Of a stretch of DNA of 64,000 nt, positions 55,552 through 64,000 are shown one piece after another. The stretch is from positions 196,415 to 260,414 of the forward strand of contig NZ_LMHS01000002.1 in assembly GCF_001428485.1 (NCBI RefSeq), in the 5' to 3' direction. Source of the DNA: Microbacterium sp. Root180. Lineage in GTDB: Bacteria > Actinomycetota > Actinomycetes > Actinomycetales > Microbacteriaceae. Made by a program: the position numbers and the translations under genes. A model generated the notes under the pieces. It worked only from the letters and a program-made list of their open reading frames with translations, ran no database searches and was not told the origin of the DNA. The first letter of the stretch is position 1. Each line of letters starts with the position of its first letter.

Positions 55552-55557
55552 ATCCTA
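55552..55557 (-). promoter_or_regulatory. -10 hexamer TAGGAT of pepA (leaderless)
   Basis: TAGGAT plus 7 nt then ATG 55544 on the minus strand. GGAGG lies between but is too close to the ATG for a normal Shine-Dalgarno. Confidence 0.5.
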
Positions 55558-55618
55558 GGGAGGTCGCGTGTTCGCTCTGAGCGGGATCGGCGAGACCCGG
55601 ACCGTCGGCGGCGGCTCG

Positions 55619-55624
55619 TAGCAT
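55619..55624 (+). promoter_or_regulatory. -10 hexamer TAGCAT of PAC2 gene (leaderless)
   Basis: TAGCAT plus GGGGGT then ATG 55631. Confidence 0.5.
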
Positions 55625-55630
55625 GGGGGT

Positions 55631-56554
55631 ATGCCCCTCTCCGGCCCGCTGTTCGAGCGCTCTGCGTCCGCGCCCCCGGTGCCGCGGGGCCTGCCGCTGG
55701 TGATCGCGCTGACCGGATTCACCGACGCGGGCAGTGCGGTGAGCCAGGTCGTGGACTACGTCCGCGACGATCTCGCCCCGACGCCGCTGATCGTGTTCAC
55801 CAATGACGTGCTCCTCGACTACCGCGCGCGCCGGCCCGTGATCTCCTTCGACCAGACCCACCTCACGGACTATCGTCCGCCGCGCCTCGAGCTGTCGTTC
55901 GCCCACGACGCCCTCGGTCAGCCGTTCCTGGTGCTCTCGGGGTACGAGCCCGACTTCGCGTGGGATGCGTTCACGGCCGCCGTGGTGGCGTTCGTCGAGG
56001 AATTCGGCGTGTCGACGGTGACATGGGTGCACGCCATCCCCATGCCGGTTCCCCATACGCGCCCGATCGGCACCACGGTGAGCGGCACGCGCACCGAGCT
56101 GACCGCGGCGCACTCGGTGTGGCAGCCGCACACCCAGGTCCCCGCGACCGCCGGCCACCTTCTGGAGTACCGCCTCGCGGAGGCCGGCGCGGACGTGGCC
56201 GGCTTCGTCCTGCTCGTCCCGCACTATCTGGGGGATACGGAGTACCCGGCGGCCGCACTGGCCGCGCTCGACAGCGTCACCGTCGCGACCGGGCTCGTGT
56301 TCACGGGAGAGGAGCTCCGCGAGGAGAACCGTGACTACCTCACCAAGGTCGGCGACCAGGTGAGCGGCAGCGAGGAGCTCTCGCGCATGGTCGAGGGACT
56401 CGAGGAGCGGTACGACGCCTACATGGCCGGATCCACGCTCGCCACGCCGATGATCCACACCGGTGATCTCCCGAGTGCGGACGAGCTCGCCGCCGAGCTC
56501 GAGCGCTTCCTGGCGACCCGCCCGACCGGCGAAGACGACAAGCGCGGCTCCTGA
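55631..56554 (+). CDS. PAC2 family protein
   Basis: A 307-residue protein of the proteasome-assembly-chaperone-2 family: VIALTGFTDAGSAVSQVVDYV near the start, and VHAIPMPVPHTRP then SVWQPHTQVPATAGHLLEY in the middle. It is common in actinobacteria, where a link with the proteasome or Pup system is suspected but unproven. Cytosolic, with no signal. It diverges from pepA. Confidence 0.92.
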   Translation: MPLSGPLFERSASAPPVPRGLPLVIALTGFTDAGSAVSQVVDYVRDDLAPTPLIVFTNDVLLDYRARRPVISFDQTHLTDYRPPRLELSFAHDALGQPFLVLSGYEPDFAWDAFTAAVVAFVEEFGVSTVTWVHAIPMPVPHTRPIGTTVSGTRTELTAAHSVWQPHTQVPATAGHLLEYRLAEAGADVAGFVLLVPHYLGDTEYPAAALAALDSVTVATGLVFTGEELREENRDYLTKVGDQVSGSEELSRMVEGLEERYDAYMAGSTLATPMIHTGDLPSADELAAELERFLATRPTGEDDKRGS

Positions 56555-56705
56555 CGCGGAATGCGCGAGCACTCCCCGATGTTGCAGGGGGAGAATGATG
56601 TGGCGCGACGGCAGCCCGTGCTGGCGGCCCATCGCAAGTATGAGATACTGGATGCTCTGACCCGTTGTCAACTGGTTCCGTGAGGTCATCTCGGCGGAGC
56701 GAGGA

Positions 56706-56711
56706 CTTGAC
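56706..56711 (+). promoter_or_regulatory. -35 element TTGACA ahead of the principal sigma factor
   Basis: TTGACA lies 68 nt before GTG 56779. TAGTGT at 56722-56727 is too close for a normal spacer, and CGAAAT at 56729-56734 gives 17 bp. The 224-base gap from 56555 holds no gene and may contain a second promoter near 56640 (GATACT). Confidence 0.4.
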
Positions 56712-56778
56712 AAGGGTCTTACTAGTGTCCGAAATCTACCGGCGGCGTGCGGCCCATGCTTCCGGTGAAAGGCGAAAC

Positions 56779-58191
56779 GTGACCTCAGGCACGAACACCA
56801 AGGCTCGCTCGGCCGCGAAGGACACCGAAGCGGACGAGACCACCACCGCGACGAAGGCGCCCGCGAAGTCCGCGGCCAAGCCTGCCGCGAAGACCGCGGC
56901 GGCTAAGCCTGCCGCCAAGAAGACCACCACGCGCGCCAAGGCGGCGCCGAAGACCGCCTCGAAGAAGGCGGCGAAGGACGACGAGGTGGAGGACGACGTC
57001 GAGATCGACGAAGTCGAGCTCGACGTCGACGCCCTCGACGACGACTCCGACGACTCGGAGGAGACCAGCGCGCCGACGCGTCCCGCGCGTCGCGGCACGA
57101 AGGCCGCCCCGGCCCAGGCTGACGACGAGGCCGCCGCATCCGATGACACCGATGCGGAGGACGACGACGAGGAGAGCACGAAGCCGGCGTTCACCGAGCC
57201 CCTGCCGACCGGTGCGATCGTCATCTCGTCGAGCGACGAGGACGATGTGCCCGTCTACTCGACGCAGATCACCGGCGCCACCGCCGACCCGGTCAAGGAC
57301 TACCTGAAGCAGATCGGCAAGGTCCCGCTCCTCAACGCGGCCGAAGAGGTCGAGCTCGCGATGCGCATCGAGGCGGGTCTGTTCGCCGAAGAGAAGCTGT
57401 CGCACATGTCTGCGGCCGAGAAGTCCTCTCAGCTGGGACTCGACCTCCAGTGGGTCGCACGCGACGGCCAGCGCGCGAAGTCGCACCTGCTCGGCGCGAA
57501 CCTGCGTCTGGTCGTGTCGCTCGCCAAGCGCTACACCGGTCGTGGCATGCAGTTCCTCGACCTCATCCAGGAGGGCAACCTCGGCCTGATCCGTGCGGTC
57601 GAGAAGTTCGACTACACCAAGGGCTTCAAGTTCTCGACCTACGCCACGTGGTGGATCCGTCAGGCCATCACCCGCGCCATGGCCGACCAGGCCCGCACGA
57701 TCCGCATCCCGGTCCACATGGTCGAGGTCATCAACAAGCTCGCCCGCGTGCAGCGCCAGATGCTCCAGGACCTGGGCCGCGAGCCCACGCCCGAAGAGCT
57801 CAGCCGCGAACTCGACATGACCCCCGAGAAGGTCATCGAGGTGCAGAAGTACGGCCGCGAGCCGATCTCGCTGCACACCCCGCTCGGCGAAGACGGCGAC
57901 AGCGAGTTCGGTGACCTCATCGAGGACACCGAGGCGGTCGTTCCGGCCGACGCCGTGGGCTTCACGATGCTCCAGCGCCAGCTCGAATCGCTCCTCGACT
58001 CGCTCTCCGAGCGCGAGGCCGGCGTGATCCGCATGCGCTTCGGCCTCGGCGACGGCCAGCCGAAGACCCTCGACCAGATCGGCGACACCTTCGGCGTGAC
58101 GCGCGAGCGGATCCGTCAGATCGAGTCCAAGACGATGGCCAAGCTGCGGCATCCGTCCCGATCGCAGTCCCTCCGGGACTACCTCGAGTGA
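56779..58191 (+). CDS. sigA: Principal sigma factor (sigma-70 group 1)
   Basis: A 470-residue RNA polymerase sigma subunit. Region 1.2 ([16 protein letters not shown]), region 2 ([36 protein letters not shown]), region 3 and region 4 ([21 protein letters not shown]) are complete. The first 150 residues are a Lys/Ala-rich histone-like tail followed by a highly acidic stretch, as in actinobacterial HrdB/SigA. GTG 56779 has AAAGG 6 nt upstream. The stop overlaps the CofE-like GTG. Confidence 0.97.
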   Translation: MTSGTNTKARSAAKDTEADETTTATKAPAKSAAKPAAKTAAAKPAAKKTTTRAKAAPKTASKKAAKDDEVEDDVEIDEVELDVDALDDDSDDSEETSAPTRPARRGTKAAPAQADDEAAASDDTDAEDDDEESTKPAFTEPLPTGAIVISSSDEDDVPVYSTQITGATADPVKDYLKQIGKVPLLNAAEEVELAMRIEAGLFAEEKLSHMSAAEKSSQLGLDLQWVARDGQRAKSHLLGANLRLVVSLAKRYTGRGMQFLDLIQEGNLGLIRAVEKFDYTKGFKFSTYATWWIRQAITRAMADQARTIRIPVHMVEVINKLARVQRQMLQDLGREPTPEELSRELDMTPEKVIEVQKYGREPISLHTPLGEDGDSEFGDLIEDTEAVVPADAVGFTMLQRQLESLLDSLSEREAGVIRMRFGLGDGQPKTLDQIGDTFGVTRERIRQIESKTMAKLRHPSRSQSLRDYLE

Positions 58192-58883
58192 GCGAGGCGA
58201 ACGCCGGCAAGGCGCTCACCGTCAAGGTCGAAGACTCGGCGTACGCCCGCATTCCGATCCGCACGCGGGTCGTCATGCCGGGCGACGACCTCGACGCGTT
58301 CGTGCGCGAGTACGCGGGTGAGCTGGTCCGCGAGGGCGACCTTCTGTTCGTCACCGAGAAGATCGTGGCGATCACGCAGGGCCGGTCGTATCAGCTGGAT
58401 GAGATCCAGCCGCGCCGCCTCGCCCGCTTCCTGTCGAAGTACGTCACGCGCACGAGCTACGGCATCGGCCTCGGCATGCCCGAGACGATGGAGATGGCGC
58501 TGCGCGAGTGCGGTACGCTGCGCATCCTGCTCGCGGCGGCCGTCTCGGCCGTCACGAAGCTCTTCGGGCGTCGCGGAGACTTCTACCGGGTCGCCGGCTA
58601 CAAGGCCCGCTCGATCGACGGTCCGACCGCGCACACCATCCCGCCGTACAACACCGCCGTCGTGCTCGGTCCGGCGAAGCCGAAGCAGGTCGCGCAGCAC
58701 GTGCAGAGCCTCCTCGGCGTGCCCGCACAGGTGGCCGTGGTCGACATCAACGACATCGGCGGGAACATCCTCGGATCCACGCTGGATTCGGCCGGTGAGA
58801 AGCGACTCGTCGCCATCTTGAAGGACAACCCGCTCGGGCAGGGCCACGAGTCCACACCGCTCGGCATCGTTCGCCAGGTCTGA
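58188..58883 (+). CDS. CofE-like (F420-0 gamma-glutamyl ligase family) protein
   Basis: A 231-residue protein of the CofE/F420-0:gamma-glutamyl ligase fold. It has [20 protein letters not shown] at the start and [18 protein letters not shown] near the end, but the family's usual metal and GTP motifs are only partly recognisable. No other F420 gene is near, so the reaction may differ. GTG 58188 overlaps the sigma-factor stop as GTGA. It ends at a strong terminator. Confidence 0.8.
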   Translation: MSEANAGKALTVKVEDSAYARIPIRTRVVMPGDDLDAFVREYAGELVREGDLLFVTEKIVAITQGRSYQLDEIQPRRLARFLSKYVTRTSYGIGLGMPETMEMALRECGTLRILLAAAVSAVTKLFGRRGDFYRVAGYKARSIDGPTAHTIPPYNTAVVLGPAKPKQVAQHVQSLLGVPAQVAVVDINDIGGNILGSTLDSAGEKRLVAILKDNPLGQGHESTPLGIVRQV

Positions 58884-58892
58884 CCCGCGGCA

Positions 58893-58937
58893 ACGCGAAA
58901 AGGGCGGGCTCTCATCGAGAGCCCGCCCTTTCGCGTT
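58893..58937. terminator. Bidirectional terminator after CofE-like gene
   Basis: A stem of about 18 bp, CGCGAAAAGGGCGGGCTCT with AGAGCCCGCCCTTTCGCG (one bulged A), loop CATCG, between convergent genes. Confidence 0.9.
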
Positions 58938-58963
58938 GCTGGTGGACGGTGGCGCGGACCGGA

Positions 58964-59188
58964 TCAGACCGACTCGGCCAGGCGCGCCGTCTCGTCGTGC
59001 CACGACGTGGCGATCGTGCGCAGCTTCTCTTCGTACTTGCGGCCGTGGTGGGCGCAGAAGAGCAGCTCGCTGCCGTTGACCTCGGCGGCGATGTAGGCCT
59101 GTGCGCCGCACGAGTCGCAGCGGTCGGCCGCCGTCAGGCGGTGCTCGAGGACGGTGCCGGCCTCGGTGGGTGTCGAAAGCGTGGTCAT
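58964..59188 (-). CDS. DUF7455 small zinc protein
   Basis: A 74-residue protein. CDSCGAQAYIAAEVNGSEL followed by LFCAHHGRKYEEKL gives a C-x2-C...C-x2-H metal site. It matches the small actinobacterial DUF7455 family near sigma-factor and topoisomerase genes; no role is established. ATG 59188 has GAGGAGG 7 nt upstream, one of the best ribosome sites in the window. Confidence 0.85.
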   Translation of the reverse strand: MTTLSTPTEAGTVLEHRLTAADRCDSCGAQAYIAAEVNGSELLFCAHHGRKYEEKLRTIATSWHDETARLAESV

Positions 59189-59343
59189 GTCGGTACCTCC
59201 TCGTTCAGATAGAACTCCGTTGCAGGTCATGAAATACAACCACGCCTTTGTTTCGAGAATGCCGCGAACCGGTCACATTTCGCTGAGCGCGTACGGCGAG
59301 GCTCCCAGAAGCGTGTCGGATCCGCTCACGGAGGCGCGGCGGA

Positions 59344-59349
59344 TACTCT
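59344..59349 (+). promoter_or_regulatory. -10 hexamer TACTCT of parE (near leaderless)
   Basis: TACTCT plus 8 nt then GTG 59358. Confidence 0.4.
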
Positions 59350-59357
59350 TGGAGATT

Positions 59358-61430
59358 GTGACAGCCGAGTACTCCGCCCATCATCTCCAGGTGCTGGAGG
59401 GGCTCGAGGCGGTGAGAAAGCGCCCCGGCATGTACATCGGGTCGACGGACTCCCGTGGGCTCATGCACTGCCTGTGGGAGATCATCGACAACTCCGTCGA
59501 CGAGGCCCTCGCCGGTCACGGTTCGCGGATCGACATCGTGCTCCACGCCGACGGCAGCGTCGAGGTCCGCGACCAGGCGCGCGGCATCCCGGTGGACATC
59601 GAGCCCCGCACCGGCCTGTCGGGCGTCGAGGTCGTCTTCACGAAGCTGCACGCCGGCGGCAAGTTCGGCGGCGGCTCGTACGCCGCTTCGGGCGGTCTCC
59701 ACGGGGTGGGAGCATCCGTCGTCAATGCGCTCTCGGAGCGACTGGACGTCGAGGTCGACCGCGGCGGGAAGACCTGGGCGATGTCGTTCCACCGCGGAGA
59801 GCCGGGGATCTTCGCCAACGGAGCACCGAACTCCGCGTTCAGCCCGTTCGAGGACCGCAGCGAGCTGCGGGTCGCAGGCAAGGCGGCGCGCGGTGTGACC
59901 GGCACGCGCATCCGGTACTGGGCCGACCCTCAGATCTTCACGAAGGACGCCGCCTTCAGCGCGCAGGAGCTCGAGCAGCGCGCGCGCCAGACCGCCTTCC
60001 TCGTTCCCGGGCTCGAGATCGTCATCCGCGACGAGCGCGCCGAAGAGCCGGTCGAGACGAGCTACCGCTACGACGGAGGCATCTCGGAGTTCGCCGACTT
60101 CCTCGCCCCAGATGCGCCGATCACCGATACCTGGCGCCTCACCGGCACAGGCACCTTCACCGAGACGGTGCCGGTGCTGCAGCCGACGGGCGCGATGGTT
60201 CCCACCGAGCTCGAGCGCACGTGCGAAGTCGATGTCGCGGTGCGGTGGGGAACCGGATACGAGACGACGTCGCGCTCCTTCGTCAACATCATCTCGACGC
60301 CGAAGGGCGGCACGCACCAGGCCGGGTTCGAGCTCGGTCTGATGAAGGTGCTGCGCACTCAGGTCGAGCAGAATGCCCGCCGACTGAAGTTCAGCGGGTC
60401 CGACAAGCTCGAGAAGGACGACATCCTGGCCGGGCTCTCGGCCGTGCTGACCGTGCGCCTGCCCGAGCCGCAGTTCGAGGGCCAGACGAAGGAGGTGCTC
60501 GGCACACCGGCCGTGCGCCAGATCGTCGCCAACGTGATCACCCGCGAGCTCACGGCGAAGTTCACGTCACCCAAGCGTGACGACAAGGCGCAGACGGCGC
60601 TTCTGCTCGACAAGATCGTCGCCGAGATGAAGGCCCGCATCTCGGCACGCGCGCACAAGGAGACCCAGCGACGCAAGAACGCGCTCGAGTCGTCTTCGCT
60701 GCCGGCGAAGCTCGCCGACTGCCGCACGAACGACGTCGAGGCTTCCGAGCTGTTCATCGTCGAGGGCGATTCGGCGCTGGGCACGGCGAAGCTCGCTCGC
60801 AACAGCGAGTATCAGGCGCTGCTGCCCATCCGCGGCAAGATCCTGAACGTCCAGAAGGCATCGATCAGCGACATGCTGTCCAACGCGGAGTGCGCCGCGA
60901 TCATCCAGGTGATCGGCGCCGGCTCGGGCCGATCGTTCGACCTCGAAGCGGCGCGCTACGGCAAGGTGATCCTGATGAGCGACGCCGATGTCGACGGCGC
61001 GCACATCCGCACCCTGCTGCTGACGCTGTTCTTCCGCTACATGCGTCCGCTCATCGACGACGGCCGCGTCTACGCCGCCGTGCCGCCGCTGCATCGCGTC
61101 GTGGTCATGAACCCGGGCACCAAGCCCAACGAGACCATCTACACCTACTCCGAGCAGGAGCTCCACGGACTGCTCACCAAGCTCACGAAGGCGGGCAAGC
61201 GCTGGCAGGAGCCCGTGCAGCGTTACAAGGGCCTGGGGGAGATGGACGCCGATCAGCTGGCGACGACCACGATGGATCGCGCCGGCCGGACCCTGCGGCG
61301 CGTGCGGATGGAGGATGCCGAGGGCGCGGCATCCGTCTTCGAACTCCTCATGGGCAACGATGTGGCCCCGCGCAAGGAGTTCATCATCGATTCGAGCGAC
61401 CGGCTGGCGCGCGAGCGCATCGACGCCTGA
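59358..61430 (+). CDS. parE: DNA topoisomerase IV subunit B (GyrB-like)
   Basis: A 690-residue type IIA topoisomerase ATPase subunit. GHKL motifs: EIIDNSVDEALAG (catalytic Glu/Asn), DQARGIPV, and HAGGKFGGGSYAASGGLHGVG. The Toprim part has FIVEGDSALGTAK and LMSDADVDGAHI. The C-terminal PQRYKGLGEMDADQL-type segment reads QRYKGLGEMDADQL. It lacks the GyrB insert and is paired with a ParC-like gene, hence ParE. GTG 59358 opens with TAEYSAHHLQVLEGLEAV; longer starts are unsupported. Confidence 0.93.
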   Translation: MTAEYSAHHLQVLEGLEAVRKRPGMYIGSTDSRGLMHCLWEIIDNSVDEALAGHGSRIDIVLHADGSVEVRDQARGIPVDIEPRTGLSGVEVVFTKLHAGGKFGGGSYAASGGLHGVGASVVNALSERLDVEVDRGGKTWAMSFHRGEPGIFANGAPNSAFSPFEDRSELRVAGKAARGVTGTRIRYWADPQIFTKDAAFSAQELEQRARQTAFLVPGLEIVIRDERAEEPVETSYRYDGGISEFADFLAPDAPITDTWRLTGTGTFTETVPVLQPTGAMVPTELERTCEVDVAVRWGTGYETTSRSFVNIISTPKGGTHQAGFELGLMKVLRTQVEQNARRLKFSGSDKLEKDDILAGLSAVLTVRLPEPQFEGQTKEVLGTPAVRQIVANVITRELTAKFTSPKRDDKAQTALLLDKIVAEMKARISARAHKETQRRKNALESSSLPAKLADCRTNDVEASELFIVEGDSALGTAKLARNSEYQALLPIRGKILNVQKASISDMLSNAECAAIIQVIGAGSGRSFDLEAARYGKVILMSDADVDGAHIRTLLLTLFFRYMRPLIDDGRVYAAVPPLHRVVVMNPGTKPNETIYTYSEQELHGLLTKLTKAGKRWQEPVQRYKGLGEMDADQLATTTMDRAGRTLRRVRMEDAEGAASVFELLMGNDVAPRKEFIIDSSDRLARERIDA

Positions 61431-61459
61431 GACGCGCGCGCCCGGCGGGAGTGCCGTCC

Positions 61460-63919
61460 TCAGCGGATGCCGGTGCCGATCGCGCCGATCACGCCGTCGA
61501 GCGGAGTGCCCGAGGCGTCGCGCTTGGCGCCGGGCTCCGGCAGTGCGCGCGTCGAGCCGTCGGCGCCGACCGCTCGCGGGTCGGAGCCGATCCACGCGTG
61601 GGTGAGGGCGTCCTCGCCCTTGAGGAACCGTTGGGCCCGGACCCCGCCCGTCGCGCGGCCCTTCGCAGGGAACTCGGTGAACGCCGAGATCTTCGCGCTC
61701 CCGGCATCCGTTCCTGCCAGAGCAGCTCCCGAGCCTGCGACGGTCACCACGACGGCGTCGAAGTCGGATGCTCCCACCACGGTGAACGCGATGACCTCGG
61801 CGCCGTCGGTCAGGCGGATCCCCGCCATGCCGCCGGCGGAGCGTCCCTGCGGTCGCACCGAAGAGGCGTCGAACCGGAGCAGCTGGGCATCGCTCGCCAC
61901 GAAGACGAGCTCCGCCCCGTCCGAGGCCGGCGCTGCGCCGACGACCCGGTCTCCGTCGCGCAGCGCGATGATCTCGATGTCGTGCTTGGTGCCGAGCTCG
62001 GATGCGGCGACGCGCTTGACGGTGCCGTGAAGGGTGCCGATCGCGATCGGCGGGGCGTCCTCGAGCGGCACGATCGCGACGACGTGCTCTCCCGAGCCGA
62101 GCCCCAGGTACTGATCGGCACGCGTGCCGGCCGCGAGCTGTACGGAATTGCCGGGGACCGACGGCAGGTCGACGGGGGAGAAGCGGATGAGGCGGCCATG
62201 GCTCGTGACGGCGCCGACGTCGCCGCGCGTGGTGGTGTCGACCGCGGCGCGGATCGCATCGTGTTTCGCACGGCGCGACGGCGGAACGACTCCGCCATTG
62301 GGCACGTCGGCGGCGAGCTCGGCGCGCACCATGCGACCGGTCGCGGAAAGGAAGACGCGGCACGGCGTGTCGGCGATCTGCAGGTCCGCCGCGGCGGCCG
62401 CCGCCCGTGACCGTGGAGCGACCGGCCCGCCGTTGAGCAGCAGGGTGCGGCGCGGCGTGCCGTACGTCTCCGCGGCGGCATCCAGCTCGCGAGCGACCTG
62501 CGCGCGCAGCAGCACCTCGCTGCCCAGAAGCTCCTCGAGCTCGGCGATCTCGGCCTTGAGCTTGTCGCGCTCCGCCTCGAGCTCGATGCGGGAGAACCGC
62601 GTGAGGCGACGCAGCCGCAGCTCGAGGATGTACTCCGCCTGCGGCTCCGACAGATCGAAGACGTCCATGAGGCGTGTGCGCGCGGCGTCGCCGTCGTCGG
62701 AGGTGCGGATGACCTGGATGACCTCGTCGATGTCGAGGATCGCGATCAGCAGACCCTCGACGAGGTGCAGCCGCTCCTTCCGCCGTGCCAGCCGGTAGGC
62801 GCTGCGCCGCGTCACCACGCTGAGGCGGTGGGCGAGATAGACGCTCAGCAGGTCGCGCAGACCCAGCGTCTGGGGCTGGCCGTCCACCAGTGCGACGTTG
62901 TTGATGCTGAACGAGTCCTCGAGCGGGGTGAGGCGGTAGAGGTGATCGAGCACCGCCTGCGGATCGAACCCCGTCTTGATCCCGATCACCAGGCGGAGGC
63001 CGTGATGACGGTCGGTGAGATCGGTGACGTCGGAGATGCCCTGGAGCTTCTTGGCGGTGACCGCGTCCTTGATCTTCTCGATGATCCGCTCCGGACCGAC
63101 GAGGTAGGGCAGCTCGGTGACGACGATGCCGGTGCGGCGGGGGCCGAGGGACTCCACGGAGACCTTCGCGCGGGTGCGGAACGAACCGCGGCCCTTCGCA
63201 TAGGCGTCCTTGATCCCGTCCAGGCCGACGATGATGCCCCCCGACGGCAGGTCGGGCCCGGGGACGAACTCCATGAGCTCCTCGACGGTGGCCTCGGGGT
63301 TGTCGAGCAGATGGATCGCGGCGCCGACGACCTCGATCAGGTTGTGCGGCGCCATGTTCGTCGCCATGCCGACCGCGATGCCCGTGGCGCCGTTGACGAG
63401 CAGGTTCGGGTAGGCAGCCGGGAGCACCTCGGGCTGCTGGAACTGCCCGTCGTAGTTGGGGATGAAGTCGACGACGTCTTCATCGAGGTTCTCGGTCAGC
63501 GCGAGAGCGGCGGCGGCGAGGCGCGCCTCCGTGTAGCGCGGAGCGGCCGGGCCGTCATCGAGCGATCCGAAGTTGCCGTGACCGTCGACGAGCGGCACGC
63601 GGAGCGAGAAGGGCTGGGCGAGGCGCACGAGGGCGTCGTAGATCGGCGCGTCGCCGTGCGGGTGGAGCTTTCCCATCACCTCGCCGACGACGCGGGCGCT
63701 CTTGACGTGGCCGCGGTCGGGGCGCAGGCCCATGTCGGCCATCTGGAAGAGGATGCGGCGCTGGACGGGCTTGAGGCCGTCACGGGCATCGGGCAGAGCC
63801 CGCGAGTAGATCACCGAGTAGGCGTACTCGAGGAAGGACCCCTGCATCTCGGTGGAGACATCGACGTCCTCGATGCGGCCGTGGTCGATGGGGGCGGATT
63901 CGGTGCGGGATGCGGGCAT
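61460..63919 (-). CDS. parC: DNA topoisomerase IV subunit A (GyrA-like)
   Basis: An 819-residue type IIA topoisomerase cleavage subunit. The winged-helix region has [14 protein letters not shown], and the catalytic Tyr is Y129 in [11 protein letters not shown] coiled-coil gate (about 410-470) and C-terminal beta-pinwheel follow; no GyrA box (QRRGGKG) was found, which favours ParC over GyrA. It converges on parE with only 29 bases between the stops. ATG 63919 has GAGG upstream. Confidence 0.93.
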   Translation of the reverse strand: MPASRTESAPIDHGRIEDVDVSTEMQGSFLEYAYSVIYSRALPDARDGLKPVQRRILFQMADMGLRPDRGHVKSARVVGEVMGKLHPHGDAPIYDALVRLAQPFSLRVPLVDGHGNFGSLDDGPAAPRYTEARLAAAALALTENLDEDVVDFIPNYDGQFQQPEVLPAAYPNLLVNGATGIAVGMATNMAPHNLIEVVGAAIHLLDNPEATVEELMEFVPGPDLPSGGIIVGLDGIKDAYAKGRGSFRTRAKVSVESLGPRRTGIVVTELPYLVGPERIIEKIKDAVTAKKLQGISDVTDLTDRHHGLRLVIGIKTGFDPQAVLDHLYRLTPLEDSFSINNVALVDGQPQTLGLRDLLSVYLAHRLSVVTRRSAYRLARRKERLHLVEGLLIAILDIDEVIQVIRTSDDGDAARTRLMDVFDLSEPQAEYILELRLRRLTRFSRIELEAERDKLKAEIAELEELLGSEVLLRAQVARELDAAAETYGTPRRTLLLNGGPVAPRSRAAAAAADLQIADTPCRVFLSATGRMVRAELAADVPNGGVVPPSRRAKHDAIRAAVDTTTRGDVGAVTSHGRLIRFSPVDLPSVPGNSVQLAAGTRADQYLGLGSGEHVVAIVPLEDAPPIAIGTLHGTVKRVAASELGTKHDIEIIALRDGDRVVGAAPASDGAELVFVASDAQLLRFDASSVRPQGRSAGGMAGIRLTDGAEVIAFTVVGASDFDAVVVTVAGSGAALAGTDAGSAKISAFTEFPAKGRATGGVRAQRFLKGEDALTHAWIGSDPRAVGADGSTRALPEPGAKRDASGTPLDGVIGAIGTGIR

Positions 63920-63991
63920 GACTGAGCCTCGGGTTACGGCGGAGCGGTGGGGGCCGATCGCGTGTGTGCGAGACTGACCCCGATGTCCCTC

Positions 63992-63997
63992 AGCCTA
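63992..63997 (-). promoter_or_regulatory. -10 hexamer TAGGCT of parC
   Basis: TAGGCT on the minus strand gives a leader of about 65 nt before ATG 63919. The window ends here and no further gene can be called. Confidence 0.4.
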
Positions 63998-64000
63998 CCC

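Noticed and set aside
55545..55553. ATG 55553 as pepA start
   Set aside because: It overlaps the TAGGAT -10 hexamer, so transcription would begin after it.

Overview
The window is a high-GC chromosomal segment of an actinobacterium, most likely a Microbacterium-like member of the Microbacteriaceae. The signs are strong G/C preference at third codon positions, many GTG starts, Micrococcales family proteins (DUF3145, DUF4191, DUF7455, PAC2), an ROK-type polyphosphate glucokinase, a FasR-linked FAS-II cluster and a homodimeric pyruvate dehydrogenase E1. Gene density is high and almost everything is core metabolism or information processing.

Layout. 1-10.7 kb: a MarR-type regulator with a small membrane protein, then a run of housekeeping genes (aminotransferase, recO-uppS, a DsbA-like oxidoreductase, gpx, dusB-dgt-dnaG) and an orphan ABC ATPase. 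10.7-18 kb: tRNA-Asn, def, a DMT-type transporter, a secreted beta-helix protein, a CAT-anticodon tRNA, a GmrSD-like DUF262/DUF1524 protein (candidate single-gene defence), a putative iron-dependent oxygenase behind an IdeR-like box, and DUF3145. 18-26 kb: aceE-fasR-fabD-fabH-acpP-fabF, all on the minus strand, joining acetyl-CoA production to fatty-acid synthesis. 26-34 kb: tRNA-Val, an amino-acid permease, a zinc-ribbon/RNase H/DNA polymerase operon, a DUF4012 protein paired with an LAxTG sortase substrate, RNase P RNA and ppgK. 34-42.4 kb: glnA2-glnE, two secreted or lipoprotein genes, and a divergent regulator/aldo-keto reductase pair.

42.48-46.64 kb is a small, decaying genomic island integrated at the 3' end of glnA (the adenylylatable glutamine synthetase). 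Both ends carry a 27-bp glnA-tail repeat, a 15-bp repeat and a 28-bp repeat made of paired GCGGACTG boxes. Inside are a tyrosine integrase broken by about three frameshifts, two small genes each with an in-frame stop, and one intact cargo gene: a secreted nuclease with a DUF1524/HNH core, three cell-wall-binding repeats and a C-terminal sunset-like domain. This is the most unusual part of the window.

46.6-64 kb: glnA, an RDD protein whose 3' end is partly duplicated, DUF4191, a one-pass membrane protein, the E2 and E3 subunits of 2-oxoacid dehydrogenase, pepA, PAC2, the principal sigma factor, a CofE-like protein, a zinc protein and the convergent topoisomerase IV genes parE and parC.

A regulatory theme runs through the window. 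At least seventeen genes have an A-at-2, T-at-6 hexamer (TAGGCT, TAGTGT, TAGGAT and similar) ending 6-8 nt before a GTG or ATG, with no spaced Shine-Dalgarno. That is the layout of leaderless mRNA promoters in actinobacteria, and it was used here to choose several starts.
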